DNA of 64,000 nucleotides, taken from contig JALEKD010000052.1 of NCBI GenBank assembly GCA_022769285.1, positions 1-64,000 on the forward strand. Reading direction: 5' to 3'. Position 1 is the first letter of the stretch. The number at the start of each line of letters is the position of its first letter. The notes beneath the pieces are model-generated. The model was not told where the DNA came from. It was given only the letters and a program-made list of their open reading frames with translations, and ran no database searches. Shown piece after piece: positions 27,213 to 36,631 of the stretch. Both the position numbers and the translations under genes were made by a program. This DNA is from Prevotella sp. (lineage in GTDB: Bacteria; Bacteroidota; Bacteroidia; Bacteroidales; Bacteroidaceae).

Positions 27213-28586
27213 TTATTTTACCTTTCCTTTCTTCCACAATGTGTGGAACGACTCACGGGCGAAGTGCGGCATGGCATGGCCCACGCCCCAGGGGTTCAGT
27301 GGACGTATATGAGTGAGGTTATCGGGCACCAGGTTGGCCAGCGGAGCCAGGCTCAGGGCCGACGCATAGAGCGCAGGGTGCTCGAAGAGCAGTTCCATTC
27401 CCTCCGACATGAGCTTCTTGGACTCGTTGGCCCGGCCGAGGCCGTCCAGGCGCTGCCGCCACAGGTAGACCTGCGAACCGGGGTTTACATGGGTGGGACA
27501 GACATTGTCGCACGACAGGCAGAGGGTACAGGCCGACACGTTGTCGCTATACCGGCGCGGGTCGCGCAGCATACCTAAGTTGATACCGATAGGGCCAGGG
27601 ATGAAATAGGTATAAGAGTAACCACCCGAGCGGCGATACACGGGACAGGTGTTCATACACGACCCGCAGCGTATGCACTTGAGCGTCTCCCAATGGTCTG
27701 GGTCGGCCAGGATGTCACTACGGCCGTTGTCAACCAGTATTACGTGCATCTCGCCACCAGGACGGGCCTGGCGAAAGTGGGATGTATAGGCGGTAGTGGG
27801 CTGTCCGGTGGCCGAGCGGCACAGCAGCCGCTGGAAAACGGCCAGCGACTGATAGTCGGGAACTATCTTCTCGATGCCCATAGCCACCAGGTGCAGCTTG
27901 GGCATGGACGTGCTCATGTCGGCGTTGCCCTCGTTGGTGCAGACCACCACGTCGCCCGTAGCCGCCACGCCAAAGTTGCATCCCGTCATGCCTGCCCCAG
28001 CTTCCATAAACTGGTTGCGCAGATGCTCGCGGGCGCAAGCCGTAAGATAGGTAGGGTCGTAGTTGCCTGGCTCATGGCTGATGCCTTTCTGCTCGAACAT
28101 GCGGCCCACCTCCTCGCGCTTCAGGTGGATGGCGGGCATCACTATGTGACTGGGCTTCTGGCCCAATAGCTGCAGGATGCGCTCCCCCAGGTCGGTCTCT
28201 ACCACATCTATGCCGTTGGCCATTAGGAAGGGGTTCATCTCGCACTCCTCGGTGAGCATGGACTTGCTCTTCACCATCTTGGTAACGCCATGCTGGCGCA
28301 GAATGTCGAGCACGGTATGGTTAAAGTCGGCCGCGTCCTTGGCCCAGTGTACCACTACGCCCCTGCTCTCCAGCTGCACGCTGAACCGTTCCAGGTAATC
28401 AGCCAGATGGGAGATGGTGTGGCGCTTTATCTGACTGGCTTGGTCGCGCAGCTGTTCCCATTCGGGCAGTCCAAAGGCCATATCATCGCGCTTCTGACGT
28501 ACAGACCAGAAGGTGGCGTCGTGCCAGGTAGTCTTATCGCGGTCTTCGTTGAAACGGCGGGCCGCTTTGGCATGTAAAGTACTCAT
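27213..28586 (-). CDS. lutB: Lactate utilization iron-sulfur protein B
   Basis: A 457-residue LutB/LldF protein from ATG 28586 (MSTLHAKAARRFNEDRDKTTWHD). An N-terminal LUD domain (about 60-300) is followed by two 4Fe-4S clusters in CIRCGSCMNTCPVY and CTLCLSCDNVCPTH. Its ATG overlaps the lutA stop by 4 bp. It is the electron-handling core of the Lut complex at the inner face of the membrane. Confidence 0.95.
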   Translation of the reverse strand: MSTLHAKAARRFNEDRDKTTWHDATFWSVRQKRDDMAFGLPEWEQLRDQASQIKRHTISHLADYLERFSVQLESRGVVVHWAKDAADFNHTVLDILRQHGVTKMVKSKSMLTEECEMNPFLMANGIDVVETDLGERILQLLGQKPSHIVMPAIHLKREEVGRMFEQKGISHEPGNYDPTYLTACAREHLRNQFMEAGAGMTGCNFGVAATGDVVVCTNEGNADMSTSMPKLHLVAMGIEKIVPDYQSLAVFQRLLCRSATGQPTTAYTSHFRQARPGGEMHVILVDNGRSDILADPDHWETLKCIRCGSCMNTCPVYRRSGGYSYTYFIPGPIGINLGMLRDPRRYSDNVSACTLCLSCDNVCPTHVNPGSQVYLWRQRLDGLGRANESKKLMSEGMELLFEHPALYASALSLAPLANLVPDNLTHIRPLNPWGVGHAMPHFARESFHTLWKKGKVK

Positions 28587-29320
28587 AATCCTGCTGCTAA
28601 TATCTGAACTACATGAATGAACTGGATAGAACGGTGCTGACGGCGGGCTATGCCCTGCATGTGCATAAGGCACGAGGAGTCGGGGCCGGTAATGTACTCG
28701 GCGCCGGTGGCCTCATGGCGATCCAGCTTGTCGCTGCCCATGCGGGCCGACACGTCGGGCTCCTCTACGGAGAACATGCCACCAAAGCCGCAGCACTCAT
28801 CGCGGCGCTCGGGCTCGCGGATGGTGATTCCATCGACCAGCCGCAGCAGGTCTATGACCTTGTTGAACTGGGGTACATGGCGCTCCGAAGGCGACGAAAG
28901 GCCCAGTTCGCGTACGCCGTGACACGAGTTGTGTATGCTGACCACGTGGGGGAAATGGCTCTTGAGGCGCTGAACCTTGACCACGTCGTGGAGAAACTCA
29001 ACAACGTCCATAATCTTTTTCGAAGTAAGGCACTCGTGGTTGCCGTGAGCTAAGCGAGGATGGTAGAGCTTGACAAAGGCGGCACACGAGGCCGAGGGGG
29101 CCACGACGTAGTCGTAAGGGGCAAAGAGTTGGTCAAAACGGCCCGCTATCTTGTCGGCCATATTTTCGAAACCACCGTTGGCCATGGGTTGGCCACAGCA
29201 GGTCTGGCCCTCGGGATACTCTACATCGAGTCCCAAACTGACCAACAGCTTGTAGGTGGCCACTCCCACCTCTGGGTATAAGGCATCGACATAGCAGGGA
29301 ATAAACAATCCTATCTTCAT
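28583..29320 (-). CDS. lutA: Lactate utilization Fe-S oxidoreductase A
   Basis: A 245-residue protein with two CCG domains: CCGQPMANGG near residue 40 and CCGFGGMFS near residue 180. These are binding sites for an unusual iron-sulfur cluster in heterodisulfide-reductase and Lut subunits. ATG at 29320 (MKIGLFIPCYVDALYPEVG) is chosen. It is the first gene of lutABC. Confidence 0.95.
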   Translation of the reverse strand: MKIGLFIPCYVDALYPEVGVATYKLLVSLGLDVEYPEGQTCCGQPMANGGFENMADKIAGRFDQLFAPYDYVVAPSASCAAFVKLYHPRLAHGNHECLTSKKIMDVVEFLHDVVKVQRLKSHFPHVVSIHNSCHGVRELGLSSPSERHVPQFNKVIDLLRLVDGITIREPERRDECCGFGGMFSVEEPDVSARMGSDKLDRHEATGAEYITGPDSSCLMHMQGIARRQHRSIQFIHVVQILAAGL

Positions 29321-29367
29321 TCTGTCACATGTATGTTCTGTAATAACTATCCTATTGTTAGGCAGTG

Positions 29368-29375
29368 CAAAATTA
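29368..29375 (-). promoter_or_regulatory. -7 box upstream of lutABC
   Basis: The minus strand reads TAATTTTG, about 48 bases before the lutA start. The -33 element is unclear. The rest of the gap up to 29657 shows only an A-rich leader in front of the next gene and no other feature I can support. Confidence 0.5.
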
Positions 29376-29657
29376 CCAAAAAAATAAGACAAGTCACAGG
29401 GCCTGAGCTACTTTTTTTTCAATAGTTGCCACACATATCTGCCCCGGAAAGGCCAGGGGAAGCAGAGAGGTTGCCAGTGGGCAAACCAGAACGGATGGGA
29501 GGTTACTCCTTATTATAAAGGCGGCCGAGGAAGCAGTCTAAAAAGTCTTTAAAAGAGCTAGTGGCTATGCAAGTATTGCCCCCCACGCAGCATTTAATTA
29601 CCGAAAGCTTTCAAAGAGAACAATAAAAAAATCATTAACGCAAACAAGGACAAAAAA

Positions 29658-30224
29658 ATGAAGACAATTAATTTTTTCAAGTTTACAATGACAGCTATCA
29701 GCTGTGTAATGGCCCTCACGATGACCGCCTGTAGCGATGACGACGACAATACCCCGCAGCTCAAGTTTAGTACCAACAAGATAGAGATGGCCGCCGGCAA
29801 CGACAGCGTGATTATCGTCAAGGGCGGGAGCGCTCCCTATACGGCCACATCGACCAACAGCGAGATAGTCACAGCCACTACCCAGGGCGACAGCATCATC
29901 ATCGCCGCCGTCAAGGACGGCACGGCCACCATCCAGGTTACCGACCATGCCAAGTTGACCGGCAGTATCAGCATCGAGGTAAAGGCCGACGCCACTCTGA
30001 CTCCCGACAAGGACCAGGTAAGCGTTAGCGTCGGGCAGGAAAGCACCGTTACCATCAAGGATGGAACGGCTCCCTACGCAGCCACCTCTAAGGATGCCGC
30101 GACGGCCACGGCTACCGTAAAGGATAACACGGTAACCATAAAGGGCGTCAAGGTGGGCACCACACAGGTGGTTATAACAGATAAGGACAACAAGACGGTA
30201 ACGGTGAGCGTTACCGTAAAATAG
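29658..30224 (+). CDS. Lipoprotein with two Ig-like (BIG2-type) repeats
   Basis: A 188-residue exported lipoprotein: signal peptide and lipobox MALTMTAC (Cys about 26) followed by SDDDD, an acidic stretch that often marks surface export in Bacteroidetes. The mature part is two tandem beta-sandwich repeats of about 75 residues sharing 'GxSAPYTATSTNSEIVTA...' and 'GTAPYAATSKDAATATA...VKxGTxxVxITD'. There is no catalytic domain. It is an orphan gene with a strong terminator; adhesion or matrix binding is a guess. Confidence 0.82.
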   Translation: MKTINFFKFTMTAISCVMALTMTACSDDDDNTPQLKFSTNKIEMAAGNDSVIIVKGGSAPYTATSTNSEIVTATTQGDSIIIAAVKDGTATIQVTDHAKLTGSISIEVKADATLTPDKDQVSVSVGQESTVTIKDGTAPYAATSKDAATATATVKDNTVTIKGVKVGTTQVVITDKDNKTVTVSVTVK

Positions 30225-30253
30225 GAATATCCTAACGAGGTTATTACGATGAC

Positions 30254-30289
30254 AATAAGGTGGCCGCTGACATTAGTGGCCACCTTATT
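30254..30289. terminator. Terminator between the Ig-like lipoprotein and dnaX
   Basis: AATAAGGTGGCC and GGCCACCTTATT form a perfect 12-bp stem with a 12-base loop, placed between convergent genes. Confidence 0.85.
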
Positions 30290-30373
30290 ATATATAGGTA
30301 TATACACCGCAGGGTCATAGGGTCGGCCAGCCATGGCCAGCCACGTGCGCGCACCCCCTACCCTACCGGCCAC

Positions 30374-32155
30374 TTAGGCTATGGTAAGCCCCAGGCGGTC
30401 TACAAGTTTTTCTATGGCCGGGTTGGCCTTGCGCATGGTGTCCAGTACCTCGCCCTTAGTGGGAATAGGCTTCTTCTCGGTAGGCGCAGCCACCCGTACG
30501 GTAAGCGTCAGCTGGTCATTGGCCAACGCTATCTGCAGCGTGCGCTCTATACGGCCCTTAATGTCGGTTATCTGCTTGCCCAGGATGTTATTGTCGGCCA
30601 CCACCTCCACCGCGGGATAAGTAAGTATCCTCGGCTCGATATTCTTGAGACGCATGGCCAGTCCGCGCATGGCCTGTGGCATGCGGTTGCACATACTGCG
30701 CCACTCTAAGCTCAACTGCTCCTCGCCAAATTCGGCCGGGGCCGCCTCGGGAGCACTCAGCTCGGCAATAGGTTCATCGTCTGTCTGGCCCGGAGCCTGC
30801 TGCTTGCCTTTGAGGATAGACCCAAACGACAGGGAGGAGTGCAGACGGATACCCTTAACCGGTATCTTGGGAGCCGGAGCCGGCTCGAGGGTGCTTGCCA
30901 AAGGCTGTACAGTCTCCCTGTGAGCCGCCGCCTTTGATGGACGGGCCACAGGTTTCTCAGCCACGGCCACCTGCTTGACCGTTTTAGGCTGCGAAGCTGT
31001 AATATGCTGAAACAGGGATTTTAATCGTTTAGGGCTACGCCCCGCGGCAGGCGTATCGTCGGGCTGCGTTATCTGCGCCACCTCTATCAACGTCAACTCG
31101 GCCAGCAGTCGCTTATTGCTGCTCTGGCGGTAGTTGACATCACACTGATTGAGTATGCGGAGCGCCTTGTAGAGAAATGGTATCGTACACTTCTGAGCCT
31201 GGGCAGCATAGCGTTCCTGCTGTTGGCGACTCACTTCGAGGAGCGGCAGCGTAGCCGGGTCGCGCGCCATGAGCACATTGCGCACATGGCTGGCCAGCCC
31301 AGTGATGAGCAGTCCGCTGTCAAAGCCCTTGGCCAGTATCTGGTTAAACAGTACCATGATGTCGGCGACCTTGTTCTCTAAGGCCATGTCCACTATGCTG
31401 AAGTAGTAGTCACTGTCCAGGATATTCAGGTCCTCGAGCACTTTCTTGTAGGTTATGTCGCCCTGGCTGAAGCTGGCGGCCTGGTCAAAGATAGACAGCG
31501 CGTCGCGCATGCCACCATCGGCTTTCTCGGCTATCATGTGCAGCGCCTCATCTTCGGCCTTGATACCCTCCTTGTCGGCCACCATCCGCAGATGGTTTAC
31601 GATGCCGGGCACCGTCATACGCTCGAAGTCGTAAATCTGGCACCGGCTGATGATGGTGGGCAGTATCTTGTGCTTCTCGGTCGTGGCCAGGATGAAGATG
31701 ACATGAGCTGGCGGTTCCTCCAGGGTTTTCAGAAATGCGTTGAACGCCGCTGTGGACAGCATGTGAACCTCGTCGATGATAAACACCTTGTAGCGGCCCA
31801 CCTGAGGGGCTATGCGGGTCTGCTCCATGAGCGCCTTGATATTTTCGACCGAGTTATTGCTGGCCGCATCAAGTTCGAAGATGTTGTACGACCTCTGCTC
31901 GTTAAACGCCCGGCAGCTCTCGCACTCATTACATGCCTCACCGTCGGCCGTGGGGTGCATACAGTTAATGGCCTTGGCGAAAATACGCGCACAGGTGGTC
32001 TTGCCTACACCGCGGGGACCGCAGAAGAGGTAGGCGTGGGCAAGTTTACCACTACGCACCGCGTTCTTCAGCGTGGTGGTAAGGGCCGACTGACCCACAA
32101 CTGAGTCAAAGGTCATGGGCCTGTACTTTCTTGCCGATACTATGTATTCTTCCAT
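30374..32155 (-). CDS. dnaX: DNA polymerase III subunit gamma/tau
   Basis: The clamp-loader ATPase. ATG at 32155 (MEEYIVSARKYRPMTFDSVVGQ) gives 593 residues. Walker A is FCGPRGVGKTTCARIF; a zinc module of four Cys follows (CMH..., CNECESC); DEVHMLS is Walker B; SRCQ is the sensor/arginine-finger region. The C-terminal 230 residues are Pro/Ala-rich then helical, as in tau. No slippery A-run for programmed frameshifting was spotted. The leader is about 200 nt long. Confidence 0.97.
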   Translation of the reverse strand: MEEYIVSARKYRPMTFDSVVGQSALTTTLKNAVRSGKLAHAYLFCGPRGVGKTTCARIFAKAINCMHPTADGEACNECESCRAFNEQRSYNIFELDAASNNSVENIKALMEQTRIAPQVGRYKVFIIDEVHMLSTAAFNAFLKTLEEPPAHVIFILATTEKHKILPTIISRCQIYDFERMTVPGIVNHLRMVADKEGIKAEDEALHMIAEKADGGMRDALSIFDQAASFSQGDITYKKVLEDLNILDSDYYFSIVDMALENKVADIMVLFNQILAKGFDSGLLITGLASHVRNVLMARDPATLPLLEVSRQQQERYAAQAQKCTIPFLYKALRILNQCDVNYRQSSNKRLLAELTLIEVAQITQPDDTPAAGRSPKRLKSLFQHITASQPKTVKQVAVAEKPVARPSKAAAHRETVQPLASTLEPAPAPKIPVKGIRLHSSLSFGSILKGKQQAPGQTDDEPIAELSAPEAAPAEFGEEQLSLEWRSMCNRMPQAMRGLAMRLKNIEPRILTYPAVEVVADNNILGKQITDIKGRIERTLQIALANDQLTLTVRVAAPTEKKPIPTKGEVLDTMRKANPAIEKLVDRLGLTIA

Positions 32156-32358
32156 ACCTATATATATAATAATGTATATCTGTCTAACCGTTGCGGGCTC
32201 TCCGCGGGCTACCATTTGCCACAAGGGCACACCCCGGGTGATGCCCGCCATCACCCGGCATCTGCCCGGACGGCCAAGAAAACGTCTCTCTTATGCCAAG
32301 AGAGAGCAAACTGAGAGCCATGAGCTTGCTCAGATGCCTAAGCGCAGCCTCTCTTATG

Positions 32359-32366
32359 CAAAAGTA
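32359..32366 (-). promoter_or_regulatory. -7 box for dnaX
   Basis: The minus strand reads TACTTTTG. It is divergent from the promoter of the septum-protein gene 34 bp away. The leader between holds a hairpin CTCTCTT-loop-AAGAGAG at 32285-32304 and the motif CTCTTATGC twice. Confidence 0.5.
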
Positions 32367-32399
32367 ACTAAAAAAGTCGAAAATTTCAATTATATTGAT

Positions 32400-32407
32400 T
32401 ATTTTTG
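32400..32407 (+). promoter_or_regulatory. -7 box for the DivIC/FtsB-like gene
   Basis: TATTTTTG matches TAnnTTTG and lies 18 bases before the ATG at 32426. Confidence 0.55.
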
Positions 32408-32425
32408 CAAACAGAATTACAGATT

Positions 32426-32761
32426 ATGGTCTTTCGCAAGCAAGTTATAGGCGGTTTACTGAGCCACTACAAATCTCTTATCGTAGTGGTACTCGGCATC
32501 CTGATGGTTGGCGTATTAGGCGACAACAGCTTCAGGAAGCGCATCCAGTATGAGCTGCAGATTGACGACCTGGAGAACGAGATAGACAAGTACAACGCCC
32601 AGAACGAACACGATGCAAAAAAACTGAAAGAACTTAGACAGAACCCTAAAGCTATCGAGAAAGTGGCCCGCGAGCGTTACTTTATGAAGACCGACAACGA
32701 GGACATTTTTGTACTTAGCGATGACGAGAAACCCGTTAACGATGATGAAAAAACTCAATAA
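32426..32761 (+). CDS. Septum formation initiator (FtsB/DivIC family)
   Basis: A 111-residue bitopic membrane protein: short cytoplasmic N-terminus, one membrane helix (SLIVVVLGILMVGVLG), then a coiled coil (YELQIDDLENEIDKYNAQNEHDAKKLKELR) and the family ending NPKAIEKVARERYFMKTDNEDIFVL. It should join FtsL and FtsQ at the division site. ATG 32426 is used; the frame's upstream TTG lies inside the promoter. Confidence 0.9.
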   Translation: MVFRKQVIGGLLSHYKSLIVVVLGILMVGVLGDNSFRKRIQYELQIDDLENEIDKYNAQNEHDAKKLKELRQNPKAIEKVARERYFMKTDNEDIFVLSDDEKPVNDDEKTQ

Positions 32762-33173
32762 CTGGCAGAACGCCCTGTTCCTCATTGGTGGCCTACTGAT
32801 GGTCATCGGCGCCGGATGTTACTGCTTCCTGCTGGCACGCGAGGTCGTGTGCTGGCTCTTCTTAGCTGGTGCCTGCCTGTTTGCCGTCATGCAGATGATG
32901 CAGACCTACGAGGGCAGCGAACTGACCATCCGCCGACTCAAGCGCATACAGAATCTTGCCGATATATGCTTCATTATATCCGGCATGCTCATGGTCGATT
33001 CTGTTTATAACCTCATCCTACCCCTGTTTGACAGCAAGGACGGAGCTGGTTACTACACCTATATACAATATGTGTATAACAAATGGGTCATACTGTTGCT
33101 CATAGCAGCGCTGTTAGAGCTATACACCACCCATCGGCTTGATGCAGAGTTGAAGAGATTAAAAAATACTTAA
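32742..33173 (+). CDS. Membrane protein of unknown function downstream of the septum gene
   Basis: About 143 residues with four hydrophobic segments (ALFLIGGLLMVIGAGCYCFLLA, VVCWLFLAGACLFAVMQMM, ICFIISGMLMVDSVYNLILPL, WVILLLIAALLELYTTH). The start ATGATG at 32742 overlaps the end of the septum gene by 20 bp, so it is translationally coupled. I do not recognise a named family. The coupling suggests a cell-envelope role. Confidence 0.82.
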   Translation: MMKKLNNWQNALFLIGGLLMVIGAGCYCFLLAREVVCWLFLAGACLFAVMQMMQTYEGSELTIRRLKRIQNLADICFIISGMLMVDSVYNLILPLFDSKDGAGYYTYIQYVYNKWVILLLIAALLELYTTHRLDAELKRLKNT

Positions 33174-33232
33174 AAGTAGGTGCTCATCATTTAAATTGAA
33201 TGAAAAAACAGCGGTAGTTCGGCAATCCGTGT

Positions 33233-33240
33233 TATCTTTG
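33233..33240 (+). promoter_or_regulatory. -7 box for the DUF4369 lipoprotein gene
   Basis: TATCTTTG, with a leader of about 95 nt that contains a hairpin CCGACA / TGTCGG at 33294-33310. No -33 TTTG is visible. Confidence 0.5.
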
Positions 33241-33336
33241 TAGTACTTACGGCACAGCCCGGCATTGCTCCGGCAACCAGGCTGGCCACGCTCCCGACAG
33301 GCTATGTCGGTATAAAAAATGAACTAAAAGCTATTT

Positions 33337-34116
33337 ATGAATAAAGTCTTATACACCTTTATCGCCCTGTTGACGCTTACATCATGTGCGAGTTCGTTTG
33401 ACATTCAGGGAACCTCTAATATTTCCACCCTGGATGGCCGTAAACTTTACCTGAAGGTTCTTGCAAACAACGAGTTCAAGAATATGGATTCATGTGATGT
33501 CGTTCACGGCAAGTTCTCATTCACTGGAACGGTAGACACCGTCCGCATGGCCAACATCTTTATGGATGACGAAAGCGTAATGCCCATTGTACTCGAAGCC
33601 GGCGACATTACCATCAAGATAGACAACACCCAGCAGGTGGTGAGCGGTACTCCGCTCAACGACAAGCTCTTCCAGTTTGTCAAGAGATACAACCAGATTA
33701 AAAATCAGCAGGCCGACTTGGTTCACCGCCACGACCAGGCCATTATGAACGGCAACGACATGAGCGTGGTCAACGCCCAGCTCAACGCCAGGGCCGAGAG
33801 CCTGACCCAAGAGGAAGACCGGCTGGTTACCAACTTCGTTACCGACAACTTTGACAACGTCCTCGGGCCTGGCGTGTTCTTCATGGTTACCATTGGCAAC
33901 GAGTATCCCATCCTTGACCCTTGGATTGAGGATATTATGAGCAAGGCCACTGATAAGTTCAAGAACGACCCGTACGTTAAGGACTACTACGCCAAGGCTC
34001 AGGAGAACCAGCAGATTATGACAGGCATGAAAGACATGCCGGCACAGGCTCCGCAGCAGCCGATACAAGCTGCGCCCACGCCCAATGAACTGGCACAGCC
34101 TGGAGAAGGTAAATAA
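33337..34116 (+). CDS. DUF4369 domain lipoprotein
   Basis: A 259-residue lipoprotein with lipobox LLTLTSC (Cys17). Residues about 20-120 match the DUF4369 pattern (IQGTSNISTLDGRKLYLKVL..., GKFSFTGTV, IVLEAGDITIKID, VSGTPLNDKLFQF), a beta domain that often precedes thioredoxin folds in Bacteroidetes; no CxxC thioredoxin follows here. The rest is helical and ends in a Pro/Gln/Ala-rich tail. It is 9 bp ahead of pyrC, possibly in the same transcript. Confidence 0.85.
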   Translation: MNKVLYTFIALLTLTSCASSFDIQGTSNISTLDGRKLYLKVLANNEFKNMDSCDVVHGKFSFTGTVDTVRMANIFMDDESVMPIVLEAGDITIKIDNTQQVVSGTPLNDKLFQFVKRYNQIKNQQADLVHRHDQAIMNGNDMSVVNAQLNARAESLTQEEDRLVTNFVTDNFDNVLGPGVFFMVTIGNEYPILDPWIEDIMSKATDKFKNDPYVKDYYAKAQENQQIMTGMKDMPAQAPQQPIQAAPTPNELAQPGEGK

Positions 34117-34125
34117 CAAACACCG

Positions 34126-35457
34126 ATGTCAACACTTATTTTTGGAGGAACCATCGTCAATGAGGGCAACACGTTCGGTGGCTCACTACTCATTGACAGA
34201 GACCGGATAACAGAGATATTCAGAGACGGCAAAGCACCCCGTGGCACCTATACAGATGTAATAGATGCCACGGGATGTTTCGTATTGCCCGGCGTGATAG
34301 ACGAGCACGTCCATTTCAGGGAGCCAGGACTCACCCGGAAGGCCGACATGGAGAGCGAGAGCCGCGCCGCAGCCTACGGAGGGGTCACCTCGTACTTCGA
34401 CATGCCCAACACGGTGCCGCAGACCACTACGCTCGAAGCCCTGGATGCCAAATTTGAGCTGGCCAGCACCAAGAGCCATATCAACTACAGTTTTTTCTTA
34501 GGGGCCACGGCTGCCAATACCGAACTGTACGGTCAGGCCGATGCCCACCGCATCCCCGGTATAAAACTCTTCATGGGCGCTTCGACGGGCAACATGCTGG
34601 TTGACGGGGCCGATGCCCTTGCCACTATTTTTGACAGATGCGCCCAGTTGGGCTTGCCCCTGATGACCCATTGCGAGGACACCGCCATCATCAACCAAAA
34701 CATGGCCAAGGCCAAGGAGATGTACGGGGACGACCCCGCCATAACCCTTCATCCACAGATACGTAGTACCGAGGCATGCTGGACATCGACGGCCAAGGCC
34801 GTAGCCCTGGCCCGACAGTTTGGCACCCACCTACACGTGGCCCATGTTACCACGGCCCGCGAGCTCACCCTCTTTGGCCACGACCCGCTCATCACGGCCG
34901 AAGCCGTGATAGCCCACCTGCTCTTTACCGATGCCGACTACGCCACGCGGGGGGCACTCATCAAGTGCAACCCCGCCGTAAAGACCGCCACCGACCGCGC
35001 AGCACTCCGCGAGGCCCTTACCAGCGGTACCATCTATACCGTGGCTACCGACCATGCCCCCCACCAGGCTGCCGACAAGCAAGGCGGATGTGCCCGGGCC
35101 GCCTCGGGCATGCCCATGATACAGTTCTCGCTGCCCGCCATGCTCGAACTGGTAGACGGCGGTGTGCTCAGCATAGCCCAGGTAGTCAGCCTGATGTGCC
35201 ACCACCCCGCCCAGTTGTTCAGCGTACGCGACCGTGGCTATATCCGCAAGGGTTACAAGGCCGATATAACCATCGTAAAACCCCACTCGCCCTGGACGGT
35301 AACGCCGGAGGTAATACAGAGCAAGTGCGGATGGAGCCCACTTATGGGCCACAGGTTTAACTGGCAGGTGCAGTCCACGCTGTGCAACGGACAGATGGTC
35401 TACCACCAAGGCGAGTTTGACACGGCCAGCCGCGGCGAGGCCATCTTGTTCAGATAG
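34126..35457 (+). CDS. pyrC: Dihydroorotase
   Basis: Closes the ring of carbamoyl-aspartate in pyrimidine synthesis. Zinc ligands are in VIDEHVHFREPG; YFDMPNTVPQTT, LFMGASTGNM, HLHVAHVTTARE and ATDHAPH complete the amidohydrolase set. Length 443 and the order of motifs fit the long, PyrC/allantoinase-like class I enzymes. It stops 4 bp before the metallophosphoesterase start. Confidence 0.93.
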   Translation: MSTLIFGGTIVNEGNTFGGSLLIDRDRITEIFRDGKAPRGTYTDVIDATGCFVLPGVIDEHVHFREPGLTRKADMESESRAAAYGGVTSYFDMPNTVPQTTTLEALDAKFELASTKSHINYSFFLGATAANTELYGQADAHRIPGIKLFMGASTGNMLVDGADALATIFDRCAQLGLPLMTHCEDTAIINQNMAKAKEMYGDDPAITLHPQIRSTEACWTSTAKAVALARQFGTHLHVAHVTTARELTLFGHDPLITAEAVIAHLLFTDADYATRGALIKCNPAVKTATDRAALREALTSGTIYTVATDHAPHQAADKQGGCARAASGMPMIQFSLPAMLELVDGGVLSIAQVVSLMCHHPAQLFSVRDRGYIRKGYKADITIVKPHSPWTVTPEVIQSKCGWSPLMGHRFNWQVQSTLCNGQMVYHQGEFDTASRGEAILFR

Positions 35458-35461
35458 CCCC

Positions 35462-36631
35462 ATGATAGCCCGCATACTGATACCGATGCTACTGCTGATA
35501 GTGTTACCCGATGTCTATCAGTGGCTACACACCATCCGCCGGCGCCATTACCCCTGGTGGGAGCGTCTGCTATGGCTATTGCCGGGCCTGGCCATGACCG
35601 CGTTTACGGTAGTGCTGGCCACCACACACAACTTTGTACCCACCGACTTCTACTGGATACGGCTCTATATGGCCTTGGTGGGCGTGTATGTGCTGCCCAA
35701 GTTTCTGTATGTACTCTGCTCGGCCATCGGCAGCATGATATGCCGATGGCGACACAGCCACCAGAACTGGGGCCGGCTGGTGGGGACAGTGCTCTGCGGT
35801 GCCCAGTTTTTTATCTTTGTCTATGGCTATACCATAGGGTTCTCGCGCATCGAGGTGCGCCATGTAGACCTGTATGTAGACCGTCTGCCGGCCCGCTTCG
35901 ACGGTTTCCGCATAGCCCTTTTCTCTGATGCCCATGTAGGAACTTACATACACCGCCACCGCGATATCCTGCGACGGGCTGTTGACAGTCTGAACGCACA
36001 GCGGGCCGACATTATCTGCTTTGCGGGCGACCTCCAGAACGCCCTGCCTACCGAGATTACGCCTGTGGCACCCCTGCTGAGCCGCCTACACGCCCGCTAC
36101 GGGGTGTACTCGGTCTTGGGCAATCACGATTACAGCATGTACACCGAAGGTTCGGCCTCCGACAAGGCGGCCCATCAGCGACAGACCATAGAGATACAGC
36201 AGCGCATGGGCTGGCAGGTGCTGCGCAATGAGCACCGGGTTATCCGGATAGGGACCGACTCGATATTCGTAGCCGGCATGGAGAACGATGGCGAGCCTCC
36301 ATTCCCCGCCATGGCCGACGCACGGGCCACCATAGCCGGCATACCCGCCGGGGCGTTTACCGTGATGCTCGAGCACGACCCCTCGTCATGGACGCGCACC
36401 ATACTGCCCCTCACCCAGGCCCAGCTCACCCTGAGCGGACACACGCATGGCGGTCAGCTGCAGATAGGGCACCTGCGCCCCACCCAGCTACGGTACCGCT
36501 ACGACTTAGGACTGTACCGCCAGGCGGGCCGTTACCTCTACGTGTCGGCCGGACTGGGCGGCGTGGTTCCCTTCCGCTTCGGCGTGGCTCCTGAAATAAC
36601 CCTCATCACATTACACTATAAACACCAATGA
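35462..36631 (+). CDS. Membrane-anchored metallophosphoesterase
   Basis: 389 residues from ATG 35462. Three or four N-terminal membrane helices (to about residue 130) precede a calcineurin-like domain with FSDAHVG, CFAGDLQNA, LGNHDYSMY, MLEHDP and LSGHTHGGQ, the standard two-metal site. Related proteins remove phosphate from lipid or nucleotide substrates. It lies between pyrC and plsC with a 4-bp overlap to the latter, which hints at a phospholipid-linked role. Confidence 0.88.
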   Translation: MIARILIPMLLLIVLPDVYQWLHTIRRRHYPWWERLLWLLPGLAMTAFTVVLATTHNFVPTDFYWIRLYMALVGVYVLPKFLYVLCSAIGSMICRWRHSHQNWGRLVGTVLCGAQFFIFVYGYTIGFSRIEVRHVDLYVDRLPARFDGFRIALFSDAHVGTYIHRHRDILRRAVDSLNAQRADIICFAGDLQNALPTEITPVAPLLSRLHARYGVYSVLGNHDYSMYTEGSASDKAAHQRQTIEIQQRMGWQVLRNEHRVIRIGTDSIFVAGMENDGEPPFPAMADARATIAGIPAGAFTVMLEHDPSSWTRTILPLTQAQLTLSGHTHGGQLQIGHLRPTQLRYRYDLGLYRQAGRYLYVSAGLGGVVPFRFGVAPEITLITLHYKHQ

